NCBI RefSeq assembly: GCF_003364255.1
Contig: NZ_NXLR01000002.1
Location: 62,001-126,000, forward strand
Length of the DNA stretch: 64,000 nt
Reading direction: 5' to 3'
Source: Helicobacter marmotae
GTDB lineage: Bacteria > Campylobacterota > Campylobacteria > Campylobacterales > Helicobacteraceae
Both the position numbers and the translations under genes were made by a program. How positions within the stretch are numbered: position 1 is the first letter of the stretch; each line of letters begins with the position of its first letter. The notes under the pieces are model-generated. The model was given only the letters and a program-made list of their open reading frames with translations, was not told where the DNA came from and ran no database searches. This document shows positions 26,526-37,900 of this stretch, in pieces.

Positions 26526-28091
26526 TTATGGCTGGAGAATATCAAGTGTTTTGTCATAAGCTGTGGTTTGAATGCGGAGTATATGGAGTAATGTATGAAA
26601 TACATTATCGTGGCTTAACTCTGAATCTATATGAGTTTTTGCGATGGCAGCCTCTGCCTGCTGTGATTTGGAAAACCACATAATAGAGGGGATATGCTTT
26701 TGGTATTTTGGCGCAAAGGTATAGCTTAAGCCTCCATGCATATATAGTCCTAATTCTCCTAAACTCTCCCCATGGTCACTTACATACCAAAGCATAGATG
26801 GCATGGATACATTTTCTAACATACCCACCATTTGTGAGAGGAGATAGTCGTTATAAAGGATAGAGTTATCATAGGCATTGACTATCTCTTCATAAGTGCA
26901 TTTTGAGAGCTCTTTTTGCTTGCACACAGGGGTAAAATGCTCAAATGCTTTAGGATAGCGCTCAGCGTATGAGGCACCATGGCTGCCATATTGATGAGCG
27001 ACAATAAAGGTATTTTGCCTCTTTTTTTGTGCATTTTTGATGATATGCTCTATATCAGGGAGCATCACTTCATCAAGGCTATTGCTTGGATAGAGGAGGA
27101 TATTTGTAAGATTCCTATCACAGCCTCCTACGCATTTGCCTCCATTATTCCCTAGATACCATACTTCATAGCCGACACTTTGGGCAATATCAAGGATATT
27201 ATTTACATAGAGTGAGAGATTTCGATGTGTGTAAGTTTTATGCGTGTAGTGTGTGAGGAGGCAAGGCACAGAGATGGCTGTAACCACACCGCATGAATAG
27301 AAGTTTTTAAAGCTTATGACATTAAGGGTGCTGGTGTAGGGATTTGTGATTTTCTCATAACCATTAAGAGAGAAGTTCGCACTTCTTGTGCTCTCCCCAA
27401 TGACAAAAAGCACGATTTGAGGCGGGGTATTAGGGGCTAAATGCGCATCTTGTGCGATAAGCGTTGGTGTAAAAGAGCTTTCTTGTGAATGTTGATAGTA
27501 AAGGAAGCTTGAGCGGATAGGGGCAATGGGGTTTGGCATATTTTCTAAGTGTTTTTGCGCTTTGAAGACAAATACAATATCTTTGCCTAAGCTTATATAG
27601 CTAAGAGTTATGGCTATGCAAAGCAGGCTTATAATAATCACCTTTTGCTTAGTAGCACGTCTAAAACTCGGCTTTGTAAGCTTAATGCCCGCAAGCAGCA
27701 CGCAAGGGATAATCCCAAACACCACTACATAAGTTATAAGCCCTAAATTCATCATATCAAGGGTTTGCTCAAGGTGTGTTTGCATAATGCTTTGGATAAT
27801 ATCTTCATTAATCATTACGCCTAAGGTATCCATATAATATGCACATATACTACTAAGGATAAGCACAAAGCCTAGCACATATTTTACACTCACTCGCACA
27901 CAGAGTATTTCAAGCCCTAGCATTAAGATTATGGCATGCAGTATTTGAATGTAAGTATTAAGGTAGCCAAAGTTAGATTCAATAGCAGCTTGATAAAAAG
28001 TGGCATTAAACGTGTTGTTTAGACATAAGGCGATAAAAAGTGCACCAATACATGTGAGATAGTGATAAGAGATGTTAGGAAATATTCGCAT
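26526..28091 (-). CDS. eptA: Lipid A phosphoethanolamine transferase (EptA-like)
   Basis: The N-terminal third has several membrane spans and the rest is a periplasmic alkaline-phosphatase-type catalytic domain. The nucleophile threonine is in FVIGESTRSANFSLNGY; metal ligands are in WYVSDHGESLGE and the distal HGG region; SHDNVFHTLL near the end is also typical. Such enzymes add phosphoethanolamine to lipid A, and the H. pylori homologue (HP0022) contributes to polymyxin resistance. The frame opens at 28121, inside the loop of a hairpin ending trxA; the ATG at 28091 lies beyond it and is preferred. Neither start has a strong Shine–Dalgarno. Confidence 0.85.
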   Translation of the reverse strand: MRIFPNISYHYLTCIGALFIALCLNNTFNATFYQAAIESNFGYLNTYIQILHAIILMLGLEILCVRVSVKYVLGFVLILSSICAYYMDTLGVMINEDIIQSIMQTHLEQTLDMMNLGLITYVVVFGIIPCVLLAGIKLTKPSFRRATKQKVIIISLLCIAITLSYISLGKDIVFVFKAQKHLENMPNPIAPIRSSFLYYQHSQESSFTPTLIAQDAHLAPNTPPQIVLFVIGESTRSANFSLNGYEKITNPYTSTLNVISFKNFYSCGVVTAISVPCLLTHYTHKTYTHRNLSLYVNNILDIAQSVGYEVWYLGNNGGKCVGGCDRNLTNILLYPSNSLDEVMLPDIEHIIKNAQKKRQNTFIVAHQYGSHGASYAERYPKAFEHFTPVCKQKELSKCTYEEIVNAYDNSILYNDYLLSQMVGMLENVSMPSMLWYVSDHGESLGELGLYMHGGLSYTFAPKYQKHIPSIMWFSKSQQAEAAIAKTHIDSELSHDNVFHTLLHILRIQTTAYDKTLDILQP

Positions 28092-28110
28092 TAGAGAAGA
28101 TATAAGAATC

Positions 28111-28133
28111 ACACTCCGCATAAAGCAGAGTGT
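28111..28133 (-). terminator. Hairpin after trxA
   Basis: On the minus-strand RNA a 9-bp stem (ACACUCUGC with GCGGAGUGU, one U·G wobble) closes a UUUAU loop, a few bases after the trxA stop. There is no long U tract, which is common in Helicobacter. The wobble pair forms only in the minus-strand transcript, supporting termination of trxA rather than of any plus-strand transcript. Confidence 0.6.
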
Positions 28134-28138
28134 AGGTT

Positions 28139-28459
28139 TTAAAGAAGTGCATCAAGCTTTTCGCGGATAGCTTGTTCAGGGAGTGCTCCTGTAACTTGGT
28201 CTTTTACTTCTCCATCTTTAAATAAGAGAATAGTAGGGATATTTCTAATACCAAAACGTTTGGAGAGCTCTGCTTCATCATCAACATTTACCTTGCATAT
28301 TTTTGCTTTTCCTTCATAGTCTTGTGCAAGTTTGTCAATTACAGGGGCAAGCATTTTGCAAGGATTACACCAAGGTGCCCAAAAATCCACCAAAGCTACG
28401 CCATTAGCATTCACTTCTGTATCAAAGTTATTATTACTCAATTCTATATATCCAGCCAT
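28139..28459 (-). CDS. trxA: Thioredoxin
   Basis: A 106-residue thioredoxin with the redox motif WAPWCNPCKM (CNPC; the usual residues are CGPC), followed by the conserved cis-proline segment RNIPTILLF. It reduces protein disulfides in the cytoplasm, working with thioredoxin reductase, which is not in this window. The frame extends 13 codons upstream, but the ATG at 28459 follows GAGGAGA and gives the normal N-terminus. Confidence 0.93.
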   Translation of the reverse strand: MAGYIELSNNNFDTEVNANGVALVDFWAPWCNPCKMLAPVIDKLAQDYEGKAKICKVNVDDEAELSKRFGIRNIPTILLFKDGEVKDQVTGALPEQAIREKLDALL

Positions 28460-28597
28460 GGAAGTCTCCTCATACGAAAATTTATATAATGTCATCAATG
28501 GCTTGCGATGACATAGATTTATTATACATTGCCCTGTTTAATAATGTCTAAGTGTTTAATAAAAATTTATCCATTTTGCGAATTTTTTTCTTTAGCT

Positions 28598-31278
28598 TTA
28601 AAACTTATACCCCACTTGGAGCCAGAACTGCCTACCTACCTCATATACAGGAATAGCAGTGCTTGAGACATAAATAAGGCTAGAGCTTCCACTTGTAGTG
28701 GTGAGATTTTGCTTATTTAATACATTATACACATCAAGATTCACAAAAAGTGTATTGCCCTTAAATACATCTACTTCAAAGCCCACTCTCATATCCCAAT
28801 TAAATGCCCCGCTAAATTGCATTTTGCCATATTGAGAGCCACTAAAGCTACTATCATATCCAGCACTATTCCTGCTTAAAAGCACCATTCTCTCATATCC
28901 TGCCCTATAGCGGAAAAAGTTATTCCATAGCCATTTTGTGCGCCCTAAGCTAAAGGTGTGTGTGGTATTAAGCCTTAACGTATAGGGGCGAGTGTAGTTA
29001 TCTGTAGGTCTATCGCGGTATTTGATGATTTCTCCATTATACATAATATCCTCATTTTCTATATATGCTTCATCAGAGCTAAAGGGATTATACGTGCGTT
29101 TTGTATTTGTCCAATCAAAGGCTAGGAGATAGTAATGCTTCAAGCCAAAGGTATTTATGGGAGCGGTATTGCTTAGCATAAAAGTAATAATATCACTCCT
29201 GCTGCTGCCATCATTAGTGTAGAAGTTATAGCTTGTGCTATACCCGCTTAGGGCTGGGGCATTATTATTTCTGGTACTCCTTGCGCGTCTTGTAATTTCA
29301 TCTCTCCCTTCTCTGTGAATGTATTTTAATGTCGCATTAAAAAGCCAAAGATTCTGTGAAAGCCCTAGCATAATCTCATCATCATAAGGGACATTGAGTT
29401 GGTTAAATCTTGTGCCTTTTGTGCTTGTGTAGGCGGTATTTAGCGTCCAATCACTGAGGGTGTTTGTCTGGGTATTAAGCGTTCTTGTGTATCTTTGCTG
29501 TTGAGAAAGTGTAGAATCATAGAGCCGATAAGAGAAGAGATTACGCCCATAGTAGCGATTCGCCCCAAAGATAAATGTACTTTTATAGCTTTGTGCTGTA
29601 GGGGTTATGTAATTGAGTGAAAATCGCGGGGCACTCGTGTGTTTATCCATATAATCATCACCATCAAGTCGCAAACCTAAACGTGTATTGACTTCCCCAA
29701 AGCCCCCTAAGTCAAACTTAATATCATCTTCAAGGTAGATTCCATAAGAAGTGCTATCAAGCTTCACTTCTCCTCCACTATATACCACAAGCCCATTCAT
29801 ATACTGCCCATTGTATGTGGTGCTTCCTTGAGTGAATGGCACTAAAGAGCAAGTATCTAAGCCAAAGCTATCTAGGGTGCAATTTGTAATGCTCGCAGAG
29901 CTAGCTAGCCGTTGAGGTGCTCCATTAGCACTATAAGTATTGCCCAATCTATTTTGCTTGATGTTTTGATAATTTATCTCCGCCCCTAAGCGGAAAGTAT
30001 GTGCTGTGCGCCATATATCAATAGATTCAAATTTTAAATCTGATTTGAAATTCAGTGTGTTTTGGAGTTGTTCAATATCTCCATAACCTCCCTCATATAT
30101 ATAGCCTGTTTGGGTGGTGGGCACTACCCAATTTTTATCAACACTATTAGCATACCACCAACGATAAAAGTTTGATTCAGATTTCCTTGAATTTTCTAGC
30201 CTAGAGTAGCCTAAAGTATTGGTCCATGTAGCTTCATTGCCTTCCCATATAGCCTTTAGTCCTGCTTGAGTACCTCCGCTTTGTATGGTATTAAAGCTAT
30301 CTCTAGCTAGATTATTATAATAGGTGTTAAATTGCGGCATATAGCCTAAATTTGCCTCTAGGGTGAAGTTCTCTGTGGGATTATAATGGGCTTTAAGATA
30401 GTAGTTATCACTTATACGTTTTTGCTCTTTTGTATCATTAAGCTCTGTGCCCCCGTTAAAGCGGCTGATATTATAGGCTTGAAGCGGGATATAACTCCTT
30501 GTGGTAGAAAATGCCCCAATAATGCCTAGATTCTGTGTGATATAGCCCTCTACATTTGCCTTTACTAAATGCTTGCTAAACTCTGGTTGATAACTTTCAT
30601 CACTCGAGGTAGCAAAGGCAGCTTCTGCACTTGGGTGGATAAAATAATGCGTTAAGTGATTACTTGTGTGTTGGTAGCTTATGCTCCCATGCCAGCCATC
30701 ACTTCTAGGCTTTCTAATATTTGCCTCTACTACCCCTCCTGTAAATCCCCCATAAGCTGCAGAGATATTAGAATCTTGCACACTTATAGAATCTAAAAGC
30801 GAAGTATCGATATTAAAGCCTTGAGAGCGAGAGTTTGGCATACCAACAAGATTATTAGAATCGCTCCCTCCATGGGTATTGAGATCATTATTCATATTAA
30901 AGCCATCGAGCATAAAGTTATTTTGGTAGAACAGCCCTCCGCTAATGCTAATATTGGCAGGGTCTATTTCACCCGGAGTAGTGCTCCTATTTTGAGCATT
31001 ATCAAATTGCACATTAGGTAAAACTCTTAAAATAGAGGTAATATCACCATTGCCTGTGGGATTAGAGCTTATGAAACTCTCACTCAAGCTCTCCCCACTT
31101 TGATAAGTCTCTAAATCACTCACATCACGGACGATAGATTTAGAGAGGGTTACTTGCTTTTGACTGCGGGGGGGGGCGTGTCTAGTTGCTTAGATTCTAT
31201 ATCCGTGTTTGCTAGGAGGGGTGTAAGAGAGAAAATGGTAGCATAAAAGAATGCACCAAAGGGGTATTGTGTTTTCAT
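28598..31278 (-). CDS. TonB-dependent outer-membrane receptor, phase-variable and OFF as read (frameshift in poly-C tract)
   Basis: The first segment begins at the ATG at 31278 with a signal peptide (MKTQYPFGAFFYATIFSLTP, then LLA) and reaches a stop at 31150–31152 just after a C9 run. The second frame, from within the tract to 28598, encodes KQVTLSKSIVRDVSDLETYQ and then a plug domain and beta-barrel of over 840 residues ending in aromatic-rich YEVGRQFWLQVGYKF. Ten or seven C residues would join them into one protein of about 893 residues. The substrate is unknown; iron, haem or nickel chelates are the usual ones. If translated internally, the second part would lack a signal peptide. Confidence 0.88.
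31168..31176 (-). repeat. Poly-C (C9) slippage tract in TonB-receptor gene
   Basis: Nine consecutive G on the plus strand (C on the coding strand) lie 102 bases into the gene, after the codons for a signal peptide. The start codon and the receptor frame differ by one base, so gaining one C or losing two would restore the frame. Homopolymeric C/G tracts of this length are classic slipped-strand switches in Helicobacter and Campylobacter surface genes. Confidence 0.88.
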
Positions 31279-31337
31279 ATCTTGCCTTTTTAAGAATTTT
31301 GAGAATCTGCGAGCTAAAAACTAGCTTAGGAAATAAA

Positions 31338-31350
31338 AATAATTCTTATT
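31338..31350 (-). promoter_or_regulatory. Fur-box-like AT palindrome upstream of the receptor
   Basis: The minus strand reads AATAAGAATTATT, a near-palindrome about 60 bp before the receptor ATG, resembling the AT-rich TAATAAT-type sites reported for Helicobacter Fur. Iron repression would fit a TonB-dependent receptor. The match is imperfect in a very AT-rich region, so the call is weak. Confidence 0.3.
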
Positions 31351-31384
31351 TTATGAAAAATAAATTAATAAAACCATAGTGCGA

Positions 31385-32165
31385 GTAGAGATTCCTTGCT
31401 TAATATGACAACTTGGCTACCTATCTTAGGCGAAGCTGAAGAATTACTATTGGTATCACCAAAAAGCACGACTAGTGATTCCCACAGAGATTCTTCACCT
31501 GTTTCACAGGCTCAGAATGACAAAATATCTAACCTACAAGACAAAATTACCCTGCAAAGGAAATCCACACATAATAAATTCAATCACTCACAAAGGAAAT
31601 TAACTTGGCATCACGAGGGAAAGCGTAGTGGAAGCGAAGAATCTTTTAAAGAATCACCAGCAATTCAATCCTCGTGTCATTCTGAGCGTAGCGAAGAATC
31701 TCTATCCGAGTCACTAGTCGCCTACAGAGATTCTTCACCTGCTACGCAGGTTCAGAACGACAAAATAACTACCTTTTTTTAGAATTCCCAAACCACCCAA
31801 AAGGGCAAAAAAGTTAGCATAGAGTGCCCCCCGCAGGGCTTTAGGCGGTTTGCAAAATTTATTTTTGCAAACCAAGACATCAAATTAATAGGAGTGCCCC
31901 CACTAGGCGCTTTAGGCGCGAAGCGGGATTTACTCCCGCGAGCAAGACATTAAATCAATAGAAATGCCACCCCGCAGGGCGCTTTAAAAAAGGGCGGGCG
32001 TTTTTATAATAAAGCCCTTAGAAAAAGACTTGATAGATAAGCGTAAGCTTAGCTATAAGTCAAGCTTTAGGCGAACCACACAAAGGTAAAAAAGTAAAAA
32101 CTAGTGCCCCCCGCAGGGCTTTAGGCGCGAAGCGGGATTTACTCCCGCGAGCAAGACATCAAATC
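31385..32165 (-). repeat. Composite dispersed repeat 2 in the 1-kb gap upstream of crdA
   Basis: No credible gene lies here; the ORF at 31396–31782 is translated repeat. Module A copies (CAGAGATTCTTC … CAGAATGACAAAAT) occupy about 31430–31780. Module B follows in the minus orientation relative to copy 1: box TGCCCCCCGCAGGGCTTTAG, hairpin 31847–31873 (GGTTTGCAAAA stem, TTTAT loop), hairpin 31923–31939 (GCGGGA stem, TTTAC loop), the GACTT…AAGTC hairpin at 32027–32061, and a further GCGGGA hairpin at 32132–32148. Each first-type hairpin is followed by AAGACAT(C/T)AAAT. Confidence 0.8.
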
Positions 32166-32306
32166 AAATAGTATCTAAGCAAATAAAGCAAGTTCATAAA
32201 ATAGACTAAATTATGAATATAAGTCTTATATTTATATGTAATGTGTAAAAAGAGTTTAAAAACTTATTGTAGAGTCCCATTCCAAATTTACACAAGGAGC
32301 TATTTT

Positions 32307-32690
32307 ATGGATTTTAGATGTATCAAGTATGTTTTAATATGTATGTGTATGGCATTTAGCTTGAGTTATGGTTTTGAGAAGGTTATTACCAATAAAGATG
32401 ACTTTGAAATCACTCTCTCAAGCCCTAAAAACTTCACTTCCGGGCATAATAGTTTTGAAGTATCTATTAAAAAAGATCATGCACTGATAAAGGCAGAGGG
32501 GCTTAAGGTTAGCTTTATAATGCCTGAAATGCCCGGTATGCCAAAAATGACTGAAAATGCCCAACTCGAAGCTAAAGATACTAAGTTTCTAGGGCAGGTG
32601 AGTTTGCCTCATGGTGGAACTTGGCAGATTAGAATCTCATTTATGTATCAGGGAGGGGAGCAACGCGCAAGAAGCAGCATTGACTTTTAA
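32307..32690 (+). CDS. crdA: Copper resistance determinant CrdA-like periplasmic protein
   Basis: A 127-residue exported protein with signal peptide (residues 1–20, ending LSYG) and a YtkA-like beta domain. The core contains the methionine-rich VSFIMPEMPGMPKM, a plausible copper-binding patch, and a closing LPHGGTWQIRISF. In H. pylori CrdA (HP1326) precedes the crdB–czcB–czcA efflux genes and is induced by copper; the same order is seen here. The ATG at 32307 follows CAAGGAGC; the 22 codons upstream are not coding. Confidence 0.85.
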   Translation: MDFRCIKYVLICMCMAFSLSYGFEKVITNKDDFEITLSSPKNFTSGHNSFEVSIKKDHALIKAEGLKVSFIMPEMPGMPKMTENAQLEAKDTKFLGQVSLPHGGTWQIRISFMYQGGEQRARSSIDF

Positions 32691-32748
32691 GCAATCTCAA
32701 AGATTTTAAAAATCTAAAAGACCAAAGATTAAAGATAAAGAAAAGACA

Positions 32749-33966
32749 ATGCATAAGTCTGCTTATATGCTTTTTGCCCTTATTTCAAATATTTTTGCCA
32801 GCTCTCTTAGCCAAGAATTTAGCGAAGTGATAGGTGAATATTTTGAGAAGAATGAAAAGCTAAGGGTGCTTGAATATGAAATCAAAGCCTTGCAATCCCA
32901 AGCCAAAGCCCAAGCCAAATGGGATAGTCCCAAGCTTAGCATAGGCATTAATAGTGCAGAAGTCCCCACTCCGCTTAATCTTAGTGCAAATCAAATGCAA
33001 AATATTGCCATAAGCATAGGGGGGAATCTTGATCTTAATCAAAAGCGCCAGATTCAAGCCCAAATTACATTCAATACCTCACGCATAAAGCTTTTAGAGC
33101 TTAAAGCCCTAAAAGACCAATATATCCTCACACTCCTTACCCAATCCATTAATGCACAAAAGAATGAGCAGCTTTTGTCATTTACCCAAGAAGCGATAAA
33201 AAACCTTGATATTCTCATTGCAGCCTTGCATTCTTCGAGTAATTTTAACCCCTTGCAGATTCATAAACTCAATCTCCTAAAGGCTAAGCTTACTTTGAAG
33301 CAAAATGATATATCTAACCAACTTCAAAATGCACACATTGCGTTAAGTCAAGCGAGCTTTGAGCATCATTTTAGCTTTAGCCCTCCTACGCCTAGCAGTG
33401 AGGATATTGCCTTTGTGCAAAGCCCGCAGTTTCTCTCACAACTCTTAGAGGATAATTATGAGGCACAAATAGCTATTTTAAGCACAAAAAATGCACAAGA
33501 TTCACTTAAACTCGCTAAAAAGTCCTATTTAGGGGATATAGCTTTAAATGGGAGTTATATGTTTCGAGAGCATTACCCAGATATGTTTAGCCTCTCTTTT
33601 TCGCTTCCCCTGCCTATTTATGGTAAAGAAAAGCAGCTTGTACATGCTAAAAATTACACATATCTCTCTAATAAAAGTGATATTACCCAAGTGCAAAATA
33701 AACTCAAACACACCGCTCAAAGCCTCTTAGCCCAAATTGCAAATTTAGAGGCAAATTATCAGCTTATTGATACCATAGCCCTGCCTTCAAATCATAAGAT
33801 AACAAGCCTCTATAAGCACCACTCCACAAGCCAGAATGCTGCGTTTTTTGAGTTTTATAATGCCTTAAATGATGAGATTGATACAGAAATTTTACGGCTA
33901 GAGACCTTAGCTTCACTCCATATTGCTTATTGGAATCTAAGGGCTCTTAGGGGCGAGAGAGACTAG
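32749..33966 (+). CDS. crdB: Outer-membrane efflux protein CrdB (TolC family)
   Basis: A 405-residue protein with a short signal peptide (about residues 1–17) and long helical segments typical of TolC-type efflux channels, including the QSQAKAQAKWDSPKLSIGIN region and paired helical repeats. It would form the outer-membrane duct of the RND pump encoded downstream. Placement between crdA and czcB corresponds to HP1327. The gene begins 58 bp after crdA and ends 12 bp before czcB. Confidence 0.87.
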   Translation: MHKSAYMLFALISNIFASSLSQEFSEVIGEYFEKNEKLRVLEYEIKALQSQAKAQAKWDSPKLSIGINSAEVPTPLNLSANQMQNIAISIGGNLDLNQKRQIQAQITFNTSRIKLLELKALKDQYILTLLTQSINAQKNEQLLSFTQEAIKNLDILIAALHSSSNFNPLQIHKLNLLKAKLTLKQNDISNQLQNAHIALSQASFEHHFSFSPPTPSSEDIAFVQSPQFLSQLLEDNYEAQIAILSTKNAQDSLKLAKKSYLGDIALNGSYMFREHYPDMFSLSFSLPLPIYGKEKQLVHAKNYTYLSNKSDITQVQNKLKHTAQSLLAQIANLEANYQLIDTIALPSNHKITSLYKHHSTSQNAAFFEFYNALNDEIDTEILRLETLASLHIAYWNLRALRGERD

Positions 33967-33978
33967 AGGGAGAGAGCG

Positions 33979-34992
33979 ATGAGCAAGGATGTGCAAAATA
34001 TGAAAATACCCAATATGAATATGAAGAAATTTGCAAAAAGCATAAAGTTTTTTATGGCTTTTTTATGTGTATGTGTATTGGAGATAAGCGCACAAGAGGG
34101 CTTTAATATCCCTATGGTTAAAGCCACAAAGGGAGAGATTAGCCACATCAAGCGCTATTATGCTAAGCTTGAAGCCCCAGAGAGTGCAAACTCTAGTGTA
34201 AGTATGCGCACAGATGGCTTTATACAAGAGCTTTTTGTCTCTCAAACCTATCAAAAGGTAGAGCGGGGCGAGCCTTTATTTACTTTCTATTCCCCTGAGC
34301 TTATAGACGCACAGAGTGAATTTCTCACGACTAAAAACCACCTCTCCCGCCAGAAGCTAGAGCTTTTAGGAGTGGATTCTAAAGAGATTAGCACTATTGC
34401 AAAAACCCATAAGATTCTTAATCAAGTGCGATTTTATGCCCCAGTTAGTGGCGTGGTATTTGCTAAAAATATCAATGTAGGCAGTGGGGTAAAAAAGGGT
34501 GAGGAGATACTTAGAATCATCAATTTAGATACATTATGGGTGGTTGCTAATATCAATCAAGAAGATATTGCCTTTATCCAACATACAAATAATAAGGCTT
34601 ATGTGCATATAGAGGGCTATAAGGAGAAAATCCCCATAGACTTTGAAATGCTCTATCCTCAAGTGCTTGATGGCTACCTTAAAGCGCGCTTTAGCCTCCC
34701 TAATGCGAATTTAGAGTTTTTCCCCGATATGTTTGCCTATGTGTTTATAGAATCTCCCTCCTACAATGGGCTGATACTCCCTAAAAATGCGCTTTTATAT
34801 AAGGATAGAAAGTATTTTGTATTTATGCAAAGTGGAGGGGAGTTTATCCCCAAAGAGGTAAAAGCTAGAGTGATTTTAGGCAGGGATTTTTATGAGATAT
34901 TAGAGGGTTTAAATGAGGGCGATATGGTAGCCAAAAACGCACTTTTTATTTTAGATTCTAATGCACAAAATAATGGAGATTATGAGTGGTAA
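33979..34992 (+). CDS. czcB: RND efflux periplasmic adaptor (CzcB/CusB-like)
   Basis: A membrane-fusion protein of 337 residues. A signal-like hydrophobic stretch spans about residues 22–37. The family pattern is visible: VSMRTDGFIQELFVSQ, GEPLFTFYSPELIDAQSEFL, then RFYAPVSGVVFAKNINVGSG and LDTLWVVANINQEDI. It links the inner-membrane pump to CrdB. Several in-frame ATGs lie within the first 15 codons, so the exact start is uncertain. The end overlaps czcA by 7 bp. Confidence 0.9.
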   Translation: MSKDVQNMKIPNMNMKKFAKSIKFFMAFLCVCVLEISAQEGFNIPMVKATKGEISHIKRYYAKLEAPESANSSVSMRTDGFIQELFVSQTYQKVERGEPLFTFYSPELIDAQSEFLTTKNHLSRQKLELLGVDSKEISTIAKTHKILNQVRFYAPVSGVVFAKNINVGSGVKKGEEILRIINLDTLWVVANINQEDIAFIQHTNNKAYVHIEGYKEKIPIDFEMLYPQVLDGYLKARFSLPNANLEFFPDMFAYVFIESPSYNGLILPKNALLYKDRKYFVFMQSGGEFIPKEVKARVILGRDFYEILEGLNEGDMVAKNALFILDSNAQNNGDYEW

Positions 34993-37900
34993 ATGCGATT
35001 ATCAATGCAAGCATAAGCCATAGATTTGCCCTGCTTTTAGCTGTGTTTTTCTTTGTGCTATCAAGCGTATTTTCACTCAAATACCTAAGCCTTGATGCCC
35101 TCCCTGACCTCACACCTCCGCAGGTGATTGTGCAAGTGGAATTTGCCAATCAAAGTCCAAAGATTATAGAAGAGCAAGTAACTTACCCGGTTGTGAGCTC
35201 TCTTATGTCCATTGCAAATGTAGAGAGTGTGCGGGGGATTTCTAGCTATGAGAATGCGCTTATTTATGTGATTTTTAAGGATAAAACAGATCTTTATTGG
35301 GCACGAAGCCGCGTTTTAGAGCAACTAAGCAGTGTAAATACCCTACCTACGCGTGCAAAAGTCTCTTTAGGCAGTGATGCGACTAGTGTAGGCTGGGCAT
35401 ATCAATATGTGCTAAGGAGTGAGACAAAAGATTTGCAAGAGTTAAGGAGTTTGCAAGATTTTTATTATAAATACGCGTTTTTAGGCATTGATGGTGTGAG
35501 CGAGGTAGCAAGCATTGGGGGCTTTGTGAAAAACTATGAAATTACGCTTGATAATGCAAAAATGGTGCGCTATGGCTTGGATTTAGAGGAGGTCATTTCT
35601 GCGGTATCTAAGGCAAATAATGAGAGTGGAGGAGGGGTGATATTTGAAGAGGGCTTTGAGAAAATCATTCATTCAAGCGGATATTTACAAGAGTTAAGAG
35701 ATATAGAAAATATTATTGTAAAGACTATTGATTTTGCTCCATTACATATTAAAGACATAGCAAGGGTTAATCTCCTCCCTGCACCTCGCAGAGGGGCGGT
35801 AGATTTAAATGGGCAGGGTGAGGTCGTTGGAGGGATAGTGATTTTTAAACATGGGGGCAATACCTATGAATCCTTGCAGACTTTAAAAAGACGTGTGCAA
35901 TCTCTTAATCAATCAAACCCAGAAGTGCAGATTCAAAGTGTGTATGATAGGAGTGAGCTCATAGAGCGCTCCCTCTCAAACCTTTGGCAGACATTATTAG
36001 AAGAAAGCGTGATTGTGCTTTTGATTTGTGCGGTTTTCCTTCTTCATCTAAGAAGTGCGCTTATTATTGTGATTATTTTGCCCTTATGTGTGCTTTTTAG
36101 CCTCTTGCTTATGGCAATTTTTGGCATACAGGCGAGTATTATGAGCTTAGGGGGGATTGCTATTGCCATTGGGGCGATGATAGATGCAGCTATTGTGATG
36201 ATTGAAAATGCCCATAAGAATCTTTCTCATACTCATATCCCTGCTAAAAGACATGAGATCATTCTCTCAAGCGCGCAGCAAGTAGGGGGAGCTGTGTTTT
36301 TTGCGTTGATGATTATCGTTGTATCCTTTTTACCCATTTTTGCTTTGAGTGGGCAAGAGGAGCGGCTCTTTGCGCCTTTAGCCTTTAGTAAGACTTTTGC
36401 GATGTTAAGCGGGGCACTGCTCTCTATTACACTTGTGCCCATTTTGATGTTATATTTCATTAAGGGGAGGATTATCCCTGAAGAGCGAAATATGTTTAAT
36501 GCCTTTTTTGTGAAAGCTTATAGCAAGGCTTTGGAGTTTATCTTAAAAGTGAAGTGGATATTTTTAGCTTTGTGTGTGGGGCTTTTGGGATTTGGCTATT
36601 ATATATACAAGCAGCTAAGTTGGGAGTTTATGCCTCAAATTCATGAGGGGGTGGTGATGTATATGCCTGTAAGTAATGTTTCTATGAATATTCAAACAGG
36701 GCTAGCTTATCTTAAAAAGGTAGATTCTATTCTCTATAGCTTTGATGAGGTAGAGCTTGTCTTTGGAAAAGTAGGGAGGGCAAATACAAGCACAGACCCA
36801 GCCCCTTTATCTATGCTTGAAGTTTATATTCATTTAAAGCCTAAATCTCAATGGAAGGAGCAAATCTCTTATAGCGATTTAAGGGATAAGTTTGAAGATG
36901 CCTTGCAGATTGCTGGGCTTACCAACTCTTGGACATATCCCATACGTGGGCGCACAGATATGCTATTAAGTGGGATTCGCACGCCTTTGGGTATAAAACT
37001 CTATGGGAATAATAGAGAGGTGCTACAAGATATTTCTTTACAAATACAAGCACGTTTGAAAGCCTTAGATGAGAGCCTCTCTGTCTTTGCAGAGAGGGCA
37101 AATAGCGGGTATTATTTGGATTTACATATTAATGATGAAAAGATTGCGCGCTATGGGATTTCAAAAGAGCGTATCTTTAATGTACTCAATTCCGCGCTCG
37201 GGGGTATGGAGATTACAAGATATATCCATGGGGTAGAGAGTTATCCTATTTCTATACGTTTAGAGGATTATCAAAGACATGATATTGAGAGGATAAGAGA
37301 GATTTTTGTAAAAACTCCTTTTGGATTCTATCCTTTGGGGGCATTGGTGGATATAGAGTATATAAATGCCCCCATGGAGCTAAAGAGTGAGAAAGGCTTG
37401 GGGGTGAATTTTATTTACATTACGCCTAAGCAAAACATAAGTGCTAAAACATACAAACAAAAAGCCCTAGAAGCATTGAGTGATATAGCATTGCCAGAGG
37501 GGTATTATTATGAATTTAGCGGGGAGAGTGAATATTTGCAAAAAGCGCTTGATACGTTAAGCTATATTATCCCCTTAAGTCTTTTAGCCATTTTTGTGCT
37601 GATTTTTCTTGCTTTGAAAAATTGGGCTTATGCAAGCCTTTGTTTTTTTAGCCTGCCTTTTGCGATTTTAGGGGCTTTTATGATGATAGATATGCTAGGC
37701 TATAACTTAAGTATCGCTGGGGTCGTGGGAGTGCTGGCATTGCTTGGGATTGCGGCTGAGACAAGTATAGTGATGCTTTTATATTTAGAGCAAAGCTATA
37801 AAGATATGCGTCCAAATACTCCTTTAAGCCTTAAAATGTGCATTATGCAAGGTGCGGCTAAAAGAGTGCGCCCTAAGCTAATGACGGTTTTAAGCATTAT

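Noticed and set aside
31396-31782. A 128-codon ORF that looks like a small protein gene
   Set aside because: It is entirely module A repeat, with peptides like CHSERSEESL, and has no convincing ribosome-binding site or homologous domain.
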